Shown here piece by piece: positions 12,648 through 22,486 of a DNA stretch of 64,000 bases. Numbering within the stretch: the stretch's first letter is position 1; each line of letters starts with the position of its first letter. The stretch is taken from the NCBI GenBank assembly GCA_001986395.2, contig MQVO02000020.1:574100-638099 (forward strand), written 5' to 3'. The notes beneath the pieces are model-generated. The model saw only the letters and a list, made by a program, of their open reading frames with translations, was not told where the DNA came from and ran no database searches. Position numbers and translations under genes: made by a program. This stretch comes from Irpex lacteus (Eukaryota > Basidiomycota > Agaricomycetes > Polyporales > Irpicaceae).

Positions 12648-15564
12648 ATGCTGCAACGCTCGGTCAACGCCCGACCTCTTCCGCGCATAGCCGGGGCCAA
12701 CCGTGCTCAGACGGCAGCCAGTGGCTCGCGTCGAGTGAACGTGATTCAACGCCGCACGCTCTCGACAACGGCGAGAGTGCTGCCTACAGCGCAGAGTCGT
12801 GCACCTGCATCTGTGCGACCGCATTCTATACGGCAGTTTGCGACTGCGACCGGTGCATTCTTTACTCGTGCATTCTCTTGAATGTAATGAGCTCATGACT
12901 ACACAGATACAATTCCCAGCTTTGACCGCAAACCCCATTTCGACAAGATTCTCATCGCCAACAGGTATGGACTGCGTATATGCGCATATTCTGGTGCTCA
13001 CCGCGAATTGTAGAGGAGAAATAGCATGCCGTGTGATGCGGACGGCCAAGAAACTCGGAATCAAGACTGTCGCGGTATATAGCGAAGTCGACGCTGACTC
13101 CATGCACGTTAAACTGGTGTGTACATCCTGGTTTTACCTATATCTCGTGACTCTGAATACGTCAAAGTAGGCAGACGAAGCGTATTGCATAGGCCCTGCA
13201 CCTTCGGCGGAAAGCTATGTAGGTCTATGCACACCGCCCAGCGAGGCAGGCGTCTCACTAACCGTCATACTAGCTTCGTATGGACAAAATAATTGACGTC
13301 TGCCATCGAAGTGGTGCTCAGGTATGCAAAGTACATTTAACCATGCCTTGCACATCTTGACGACTCCGCAGGCAGTCCACCCGGGGTACGGATTCTTGAG
13401 TGAGAACGCGAAGTTCGCAGAACAACTCGCAAAGGAGGGCATAGTATTCATCGGCCCTCCAGCGAGCGCCATCGTTAGCATGGGCTCTAAAAGGTTCGTT
13501 GATCAAGCGTTGTAGGCGATCGCATACTTACGGTCGTTCAGCGAGTCGAAGGCTATCATGGAGGGTACGTGAAAGCCCTGTCTTCGCTGCTACAATATAA
13601 GCTTACCGACGACTGCAGCTGCGGGCGTACCCGTAGTTCCCGGATACCACGGGTCCAATCAGGACCCCGAGTTTCTGAAAGTCAAAGCGTCAGAAATTGG
13701 TCCGTATAATCAGCTTATCTTTCGAAGCTGCTGCTAACTTATATTCGTGCAGGTTATCCGGTACTCATCAAGGCCGTACATGGTGGAGGCGGCAAGGGCA
13801 TGCGTACCGTCGAGTCCGAAGACCAATTCCTAGGCGCACTAGAGTCCGCACGACGAGAAGCAGAGAAGTCGTTCGGTAACAGCGATGTGTTGGTCGAGAA
13901 GTATATCGAGCGTCCGAGGCATGTCGAAGTCCAGGTGTTCGCGGATACACTCGGAGACTGTGTGGCTTTGTGGGAGCGAGACTGCTCTGTTCAACGACGG
14001 AACCAGAAGATCATCGAGGAGGCACCTGCGCCTGGGTTGTCACCTGAGATGCGGGAGGACTTGTGCCAGAAGGCTATCGACGCTGCCAAAGCTGTGAATT
14101 ACGTCGGCGCTGGGACAGTCGAATTCATATTCGACAACGACACCGACAAGTTCTACTTCATGGAAATGTAAGCCATCTAATTGTTTCAATTCATACATTG
14201 AGGTTGAGCGCGCTTTACAGGAACACCCGACTCCAAGTCGAACACCCAGTGACAGAAATGATCACAGGCTTAGACCTCGTCGAGTGGCAGCTCCAAGTCG
14301 CAGCCGGCAACCCCCTCCCGCTCCCACAATCCTCCATCCCACTCGTCGGCCACGCCTTCGAAGCACGCATATACGCCGAGAACCCCCGCAACCAGTTCCT
14401 CCCCGACTCCGGCCCCCTCCTCTTCCTCTCCACGCCCGAACCAACACACACCTTCGCCCCAGCTGTCCCAGCGCCGCCGTCTTCTGTAGCGCCTCTCGCG
14501 CGTACGGTGGAGACGGACGTCGATGTGGAGCCGTCGTTAAGGCTTGAGCAGGGGTTCGGCCAGGGAGCTCAGATTGGGGTGTTTTATGATCCTATGATTG
14601 CTAAATTGGTCGTGCATGGCAGGGACCGGACGGAGGCGTTGAGGTTGTTGAGGGGAGCGTTGGATAAGTATCAGGTGGTCGGTGTGTCGACGAATGTGGA
14701 GTTTTTGCGGACGTTGGCGGGGAACCGTGCGTTTGTGGATGCAGAAGTCGAGACTGGGTTTATTCGCGTGAGTGTACCGAGATTGTAATCCCCAGGGAGA
14801 GAGCTGACCCAAGTGTACAGAAACGTTTCGACGACTTGTTCCCGGTTCTACCTGCCCCGGCGGCTGAAGTGCTCGCGCAAGCTGCGTTGTACGTCGTCCT
14901 TCGTGACCAGCCAAAGGCACCGAAGGTCGGCGCGACTCCATGGACGTCCTTGCCCTCGAGACGGTTCGGCGGCGACACTTACGAACGAATTATCACACTC
15001 TCAACGGAGGACTCGGCTATACCACCAGTGACGGTGCACGTAAAGGCCCTTCCTAACGGACGGTTCGACGTCACAGTCAAAGGAGCCGACTACGAACGAA
15101 CTTTCTCTTCGGTGTCCGGCCAACTGTCCACCCCAACCACCGTCACATCCACACTCGACGCGGTCTCCCTCCGCACGACAGTCGTATCCCAGCCCCCTCC
15201 TCCAGCTCTCCCCGCGTCCACATCCTCACACACAATGGAACGTCTGCACGTCTTCCACAACGGGCTCAAAACCACACTCGTCCTCCCCTCACCCAAATGG
15301 CTGCTCTCCCTCGGCGGAGACGTCCTGAACGCGCACAAGGGCGCGCTGAAGGCCCCGATGCCGAGTTTGGTGGTGAACGTGCCGGTGAAGGAGGGCGATC
15401 GGGTGAAGAAGGGGGATGCGGTGGTTGTGTTGGAGAGTATGAAGACGGAGATGGTGTTGAGGGCGACGTGTGATGGGGTGGTTAGTAGTGTTGGGTGTGC
15501 GAAGGGGGATATGGTGGATGAGGGGAGGGAGCTTGTGGCGATTGACGAGGACGAGTCGGCGTGA
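12648..15564 (+). CDS. mccA: 3-Methylcrotonyl-CoA carboxylase, biotin-containing alpha subunit (mitochondrial)
   Basis: This subunit carboxylates biotin using ATP and bicarbonate for leucine breakdown. The N-terminus (about 70 residues, rich in Arg, Ser and Ala with [10 protein letters not shown]) looks like a mitochondrial presequence. A biotin carboxylase domain follows: [29 protein letters not shown], the ATP-grasp loop [12 protein letters not shown], and [20 protein letters not shown]. The C-terminus is a biotinyl domain with LESMKTEM; the biotinylated Lys codon is 15442-15444. Most family members carry AMKM here, so the SMKT form is a variant, possibly normal in fungi. Overall about 720 residues, typical of MCC alpha rather than of pyruvate carboxylase (no carboxyltransferase domain) or acetyl-CoA carboxylase (far longer). 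At least seven introns, clustered in the first half. The beta subunit is not in the window. Confidence 0.9.
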
Positions 15565-15784
15565 TTGCTCGTTACACAAAGTGTATGGATTTCGGAACAC
15601 TTGTACAATACATCTTGTAAACTACAGTATATGCACTACTGATACATGCGACTGCGCAGAGGACGGTGGAGTTGCGTCCGAGTCGGCTGGGTCGGAGCTG
15701 GAGGAAGTGGTACATACGGACGGCCTTAGCCGCGCGAAGTAGCGTCATAACCTGCGCATCTCACTGCATTCCCAGTTCTTCATC

Positions 15785-16501
15785 ATGCTACCACGAACTC
15801 TCCTCACTCTCACCACAACCCTCACATCCGCCGCACGCATATTCGTCTACGCGGCCACCTCTCCCTGTACCAACGCGACACCGCTACTCATCCAAGCGAA
15901 CAACTACCGCTCGATACACACAGACAACACCTGCTCTACCACTGCAATGGCTGAACAACCTACGAACGAGTGGCTTCAAACGCGTCTCTCTGAGCTGCTC
16001 GCCTCGCCCCACATCCACTTCACCCAGCCCAACGTACCCGGCCTTCGTCTGCGTATGGGTCCGGGCCCGATCGACCTCTTCAGTACGCGGTTCATCAACC
16101 TGTTCACGCATGAGGCGAAGGGGACCGTGAACGGGCAGGAGGTGGCCAAGGACGACTTGAAAGAGCAGTTGCTGAAGTTGCAGAAGAAGTACAACAAGGA
16201 AACGGTGAAGTTTGTGGCGGAGGAGCTTGCGACTGGCGAAGAGGTGCGTAGCATTGAGTTTTGAGAGCCTGGATGGATGACCGAGTGAGATCGACTTGTA
16301 GGTGGCTACGAAGTTGGCGTGGACGACGAAAGACGAGGGATCGCAGGCGGAGGTCAGAGCATCTGCTACGTGAGTCATATGCCATTGTGTTTTGGTACCG
16401 TGCGTGCTCACGACGTCTATTGCATCAGAACGAAGGAGGAAGGCGGTGCTCACCGTATCGACACCCTCAAGCTTGACTTCGCGGACAGTTTACTGGCTTG
16501 A
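15785..16501 (+). CDS. Small conserved-looking protein, possible NTF2-like fold
   Basis: I do not recognise this gene with certainty. Three exons join in frame: a first exon to about 16241, a second reading VATKLAWTTKDEGSQ, and a third ending DTLKLDFADSLLA-stop. The central part (MGPGPIDLFSTRFINLF, then GTVNGQEVAKDDLKEQLLKL) resembles NTF2-like/SnoaL small alpha+beta proteins, but this is an impression, not a match. Two starts are possible: 15785, which adds a 54-residue leader that could be a mitochondrial presequence, or 15947 (MAEQPTNEWL), which gives a cytosolic protein of about 150 residues. The introns have proper GT-AG ends, supporting a real gene. It follows the carboxylase by 220 bases on the same strand. 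Confidence 0.65.
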
Positions 16502-16754
16502 GGTAATCAGTGCTCCTGGAAATCTAATCGCTTCTGTGTACAAATAACTGTACTGTATATTACTGTATGAATACCAGCCCGCAAAGCCTTCGCGTTTGTC
16601 TGTCGCGCAAGTAAACTCGAGCATGATCGACGTTCAGGTTGATGATCTATGAGCTTGATCATCTCGCTCGGCGCTATCGCATCTTGTCCCAAACCACCAC
16701 CAACCGTCCCGTTCATCGTTCTCGTCGAACGTCCGCACGACACTCCTGCCAACC

Positions 16755-17228
16755 CTGGATGCCTCTCATGATGCCGACTTCTACGCCCTACTTGCGATCT
16801 CCCCGTCTGCCACGACCGCCGAGGTGAAGGCGGCCTACCATCGCGCCTTGCTCAAGCACCATCCGGACAAACAATCCACCGCTATCTCTCGTCAAACTGC
16901 CGACTCTTCGTCGTCTCACCACGACGACATCGGGCTCCTCAAGATCGCGTACGAGACTCTGACCAGTTCCGAGTTACGGGGCAAATACGATGCACGTCGC
17001 GCGCAGAAGGCCGCCGCCCCTCGCCCCGCGCAAGTCATCTCTCTCGAAGACTTCACGGAACTCGACGACGGATCGCGCTGGGCGTACGACTGTCGTTGTA
17101 GCGGTACATATCTCATAAGCGAGGCGGATATGGACAGCGGCCAGCACCTCGTTGGGTGTACGAGCTGCTCGGAGGTTATTTGGGTCGGGTACGAACCTGT
17201 GGATGAGGATGAAGGGGAGGACGCGTGA
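16755..17228 (+). CDS. DPH4: Dph4-type J-protein for diphthamide synthesis, non-ATG start
   Basis: The product has a J domain (DADFYALLAISPSATTAE, then KAAYHRALLKHHPDK with the HPD motif) followed by a CSL zinc finger (YDCRC ... CTSCSEVIWVGYE, four Cys in CxC and CxxC pairs). This pair of domains is typical of Dph4/DNAJC24, which supports the iron-sulfur step of diphthamide formation on translation factor eEF2. No intron is needed. Helix I of the J domain begins right after a CTG codon at 16755-16757 in the context ACC-CTG-G (A at -3, G at +4). Reading upstream in frame meets no ATG before a TGA near 16655, and the only AG available upstream leads into that stop, so a spliced leader is unlikely. 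The start given is therefore the CTG; a base error of ATG to CTG is the alternative. About 157 residues, normal for Dph4. Confidence 0.75.
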   Translation: MDASHDADFYALLAISPSATTAEVKAAYHRALLKHHPDKQSTAISRQTADSSSSHHDDIGLLKIAYETLTSSELRGKYDARRAQKAAAPRPAQVISLEDFTELDDGSRWAYDCRCSGTYLISEADMDSGQHLVGCTSCSEVIWVGYEPVDEDEGEDA

Positions 17229-17561
17229 GGGCTGCCTAGGCATATGGGTCTATAGTACGTGGTCTCTGTATATCCCGTTGTGCGCCGCTTCTGATCAGTG
17301 CGGTCTGTAGGTGTATTCGTATTGTGATATCCCGTTAGCACGGCGGCTCATTACGTCTCTCGAGGCAGACCTCCGCCGAGTAGCAGACAACAACATGTAA
17401 CATAAACACCAGTACGATAAAACAAGCACAGATATCATTCAACGTTATATACTACCCGGATCATTGTGCACAGTGGCTTCGCTGGGAGAGGGTCTTCTCT
17501 GTATCAGCGCAAACAACTATGTCAAAGGCGTAATTGCGGTATGTCCCCCGCCGCGAATACC

Positions 17562-20500
17562 TCAGTCAACGACGATCGCGTTCGACTTCCTCTCCTTCCA
17601 GTCCTTGAACTCGGCCTCCCACAGCTCGCGACCAAGCGCAAGTCCTACAGGCCAAGGAACCGCATTGCCAATCTCACGGTGCATCTACGGTGCGTCGTTG
17701 TAAACCCATCAGCTGTACTTGTTCGTTCGTGGCGAAGGATGTACGTACCGTCTTAACGTCCTTCTCCTTGACAGATAGGAACTCGTAATCGTCCGGGAAT
17801 CCCTGCGACCGCGCGAGCTCACGTACGGTGAGTACGCGCTTGCACTGAGATTCGAGTTGGGATAACGGTGCGTCAGAGTTGTCATGCGCGAATGCGGGAT
17901 ACGTGCTTACCCAAGGATTCAGCACCCAGGATTGCTTCGCCATCGGCTCGACGTTCGTGACGGTCGTATGGAACCACTTGTTCTCGTCGAGGCGGCCGTA
18001 GAACCCTGTTCCGATACGTAGGTATTCAGTGGAGTCGCTCTCGCAATCAAGAGCGCGTTTCGGACGTACCGTCTTTGAATCCCCGACGCGCAACCGCGGA
18101 GCTCGGGTTCGAGAGTTGCCATTCCTTCGAGATGAGCGACCTCGGCACGTGCGGCTCGAAGAGACCTGTTCAACGGAACGTGCGCGTAAGTCTCATCTCG
18201 TCCTGTACACAATCAAAGTACTTACAGTTGAAGTCAGCACCGGGTTCTAATTTGATGTATGTTACTCTGGCGGCAATGCTCGAGTCAGCAACTGCGTCAC
18301 CAATGGCCACTGGCTGCGGAAGTGCGAGAGCTTACCGTGCGACAGTGTCCTCCTTCAGTGGTCTTGTATAGTGTTGCAGGTCCGTGACAGCTTCTTGTCG
18401 GACCCGCGCCTTCGACTGGTACCGGGTCCGTGGCTCTGCGTAGCGGTATGCAGTGGCAGGCTGGGACATGCCACATGTCGGCTTCTGTCCGTTGCAGCTC
18501 TTCAGGAGAATTTCTTTTCCCCCAACCTTCCGTGGCTGCTCAGCTTTGTTCAAGGGGTTTCTCCTGTGTAAACAAGGGTAATGGTGAGTGCTCATGTGGT
18601 TTTACTCACAGGACCATGGGAGTACGTACCAGTCAAACCATTCCAGATCACTGATTGCATCTTTGACAGAGATATAGTCATGTGGAACTGCACCAGTAGT
18701 ACGGGGGATGGGAGTGACTGTCAGACCATGGGGAAACTTGATGGTGAGGCTGTCCTGAGGGGGAAGATGGTACATAGGTGCAGGGAAGGAGGGGAGGGTG
18801 TGGCCTATACGAGTTGCAACGAGGAAGAACCTCACTCTGGCCTGGGGGGTCCCATAGTGGGCTGCCTGAAGGAGGGAGAAGCGAACTTGATACCTGGCCG
18901 CCAGCAGTGAGTATTTCTTGAGAAAAATGAACAGAAGTGATGCTTACCCCATGGACAGCAAAGAGTATACCAGGAACTTGAGGCCACCAACTGGTATACC
19001 ACCCTTGAGCTTGTACCTGTCTTGCTGAGTGGTGTTCAGGCCATAGTGAATAAAGCCTCTGACGTTCTCAAAGAAGCAGTGTCTTGGCTTGAGGAAATCT
19101 ATCCAAGACAGCAGGTTGAGGATCAGATGGCTTTTCTTGTCATTGGCCCGTTGATACATGTTCAATGTCGAATGTGGCTGGCTATATACATATTATTGTA
19201 AGTCCATTAGACTGATGAGTCACTGCCTCTTGCTTACCAAGGAAAGCCAGCCACAATACAGTCCACATCTGATGGCTTGATCATATCTGGAAGTTCTTGA
19301 CCTTCTATAGACAGAAGCTTGGGGGAATTCTCAATCGACCTGGCCTTCTTAATCGCATTCTCCAGCACCAAATTGGCACATTGGTTGTACACCACTGTGT
19401 TGGGGGAGTTTCTCCTATACACGAGGTTAGTGCTGTTGAAGTAGGCAAGTAGACCACTCACTTCAAAGTCATTGCTGCCGAAGGACTAATCTCCACAGCA
19501 TGTGTTAGCTTGAGGATACCTGCTTCCTGCATGCTAAGTGCAAAGGCCCCAGTACCAGCAAAAGGGTCAAAGGCACGGAGAACAGGTGTTCTGCCAAATT
19601 CCTCTGCTTCTTTGGCTACAGCTTGATCCTGAGCATGACAGATGGCACAAATAGTGATTGCTCTATCTGGCAATTCTGTCCTCCTTTGCCACGAGAAGAG
19701 ATCATTTCGTGCTGCATGATAGCAGACGTAGAAATTGGTGGGGGAAGAGTTAATGTAAGTTTGAAGCCCTTGTAGAGACGAAAAGCTTTTTGCAGCTTTT
19801 ACTCTGCAAGGCTTGAGTAGTTTCTTCGCATCAACACGTTGAAGCTCATTGGTCAAGAACAGCTCCTGCTATTATGCGGAGTCAACTCAGTAAAGGCACA
19901 ACAACCACAAAGAAAATCTACCTCATCCTGATACAAATCCTCTTTTGCCACTGTCACCATAGCCCTGACTCTACCCAGCAGCTGCAGAGATACTTCACAA
20001 GCTCCCAGATCTCTTGCTTTAGAAGATGACTTGATGTTGATTATCTTGCCAATAAGGCAAGGACCTCCATCAGACTCAACCATAGCATAATCATTCAGAT
20101 GGTAGTTGTGGCCACCAATAGCCACACCACTACCTTTCTCAATGATCTGTGGAGTTTGCAAAACTTCTCGTGCAGCTGCTTTGGCACAGACAGGACAGTT
20201 GTCAGGTGGATTACCAGGCAGAGGAAAAGTTGTGTGTTCATCCGCCTGGACAAAGGTACCATCACTTTGGTTATAGCTGTAGCTATTTAGAGACATGAGT
20301 GGACCACAAATACTACACAAAACAAGTGTCATGTTTAACTTACCTGTAATAAAACTCCAGACTTTTCCAACAGTTTCTGATTTCTGGAAGCCTAGTGTTT
20401 GCATCACGTGTCTTGACAAAGTGACAAGTGCACTTCTTCAGTATGAATCCAAGCTCAATCGAGCCACAGGTTTCAGTTGCAAAGAGCTCGTTTGGATCAT

Positions 20501-22486
20501 GAATCCTGCCATGTATTCAAGTCAAACTTTGGAAATTACTCATCTAAAAAGACTTACTCCTGAAGTAAGGTCTTGGAGGAATGTTCAAACCACTGCACAT
20601 GTGCTGTACAATCTTGCCTGTTGATGAACAGGATTCGACCAAACCTAAGAGAAGCACAACTGAGAACATAGAAATTACATTCAGTTTTATAAATCTCACC
20701 AAAGATAATCTGCAGGTGTACGATCAGCAGGGATTCTTTCAATCTCTTCCTTGGATTTTGGAAGCTGCAGAGATTCACGACCACCATATGAGGCAGCAGG
20801 AACTGCCACTACATCTCCTACCTGAAAGAAACACTTTGAGTTGGTTGTAAGAGATGATAGAGAAAAATACATCACCTCATATTCACAGTGGTTCACTCTT
20901 GCTTTCAGGCAGAAATTTGTCCTCCCAGGCTCAAACTCCACCTGTTTGCCAAGTGCTAACCATTTATGCAACCACTTACGCAACCACTGTTGGGGAGTTG
21001 GTGGCTGAGAGGGAGAATACGATTTACTTCCCATAACACGAAGGCTTTCTTTAAAGAGGCCTTGTGCAAGTCCAGCAACGTGTGGTGTAACTACCGTGTT
21101 GTTCTGATTCTCTGGTCGGAGAACCAATAGATCGATATTGCCAATGACAGGGATGGGAGTGGAAGTTGTCAGCAGATGGCGTACAGGTTGTGTCATGCTG
21201 CGAGCTTGAGATATGATATCCCGGATTAGAGGGCTCTGTCGGATTTGCTGGTATCCTGGATTCTTGGAAATGGCGACTATAGTGGAATACTATATATTCA
21301 TTAGCATAGCCAGAGAAAATCATATGCAGATGAACTTACAGCTTCTTTCAGCAGTTTTTTGGTGACATAGCCTCCAAGTAGCTCATCATAAGAACCTTCA
21401 AGCTCAACAAGGGAACTCAGTGAAGCTTCTACAGCTGCACTGATCACTATCTGTGCAGTGCGATGAGGGGAGTAAAATGAGCGGTAGAGATCCTTGTAAC
21501 GCTTGGAAGGTTTGCCAAGCATGTAATAGGCATGCTCAGTCTCAACATAAACAGGACTGTAGTGGCAAACATGTCTTAGTTGGCTGTCAGATAGCTAGGT
21601 GAAAAAGACTACTCACCCTTGCTGCTGCTGATAGTCAATTGCAAAGGATACAACTTCACTGGTGTGAAACTTCTGAAGTTGCCCAGTGCGCGAGTTTGAA
21701 GTGCTAGTGAACTGGGCATCATCATGTTCTGCCTCACAATCCTGACCAGCATCCTCTTCATTGGCATAGACTGGACCCACGTTCCCTACCATCTCAAGAC
21801 ACACACCATTCTCTTCGAGGAGCTCCTGAAACGAGACATGACGATTGTTATGTGTGGTGTCGAAGAGGGTAAAGTCAGTGAGCAAACGGATTGGCTTGCC
21901 GTTGCTGTCTTCACCAGGCTCCTCTTCACCCACCACAATGGTGTCTGCAGTCTCAAGGAGACAGTCCGTAAGTGCAGATGGGTCCAGGTATTTTACTAGT
22001 ACTTTGGTATGAAGACATGAAAGCTTGCAGAAATATACAAAGCTTACCTTCATTCTCCACACGAGAACGTTTGTCAGGCTACACAGAGAGCAAAGGCTTG
22101 GTCAGTGTGCTGCCTGTATGGTAAGGAAATAAAATACATACTTGAGATGGACTGTCACCTTGAGCCTTCCTCTTTGCCGGAGAACGTGGCAGGTGGTGTG
22201 GCTCATCATACTCAAAAGCAGTGGCAGAGCTTGCCCGCGATAAGGGACTAGCACGAGGAAACAATGGTCTCTGTGATCCTGAGCCAGATGGGATCAGAGT
22301 TGCTTGTGAGCGCAACTGTGAATCATGTGATGTAGAGGCCCGCACATCACGACTCTGCTGACCCATGCTTGTGCCATACAATGAATTACTGGCAACTGAG
22401 GCTTCACGGCTTAGGGTGGGGTTTTTTGAATCCCCCGAATCCCCAAAGCTGAGCTCAAACGCCGTTGGGCGGTTGCGTGGCGGCAT
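17562..22486 (-). CDS. DNMT1: Dnmt1-type maintenance DNA (cytosine-5) methyltransferase
   Basis: Methylates cytosine in CpG on hemimethylated DNA after replication. Order: disordered Ser-rich head; replication-foci targeting domain (about 21980-21300, [20 protein letters not shown]); two BAH domains (about 20830-20450 and 20290-19900); catalytic domain. Motif I is [10 protein letters not shown]. Motif IV is GFPCQPHS, its Cys codon split by the intron 19182-19237. Motif VI is FENVRGF, motif VIII QARVRF, motif [21 protein letters not shown], motif [14 protein letters not shown]. All key residues are present, so the enzyme should be active. The start at 22486 has an in-frame TAA two codons upstream. 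No CXXC finger was seen, in contrast to vertebrate Dnmt1. Sequence from about 18550 to 22450 is very poor in CpG, while the last 900 bases and all neighbours are CpG-rich. Confidence 0.92.

Noticed and set aside
12648..15564. Pyruvate carboxylase or acetyl-CoA carboxylase instead of MCC alpha
   Set aside because: No carboxyltransferase domain follows; the gene ends right after the biotinyl domain.
15090..15608. 172-codon minus-strand frame inside the carboxylase gene
   Set aside because: Shadow of the plus-strand biotinyl region caused by C-rich codon use.
16639..16827. Plus-strand frame with ATG overlapping the Dph4 head
   Set aside because: It runs in a different frame, ends in TGA inside the J domain, and reads as Arg/Pro-rich shadow.
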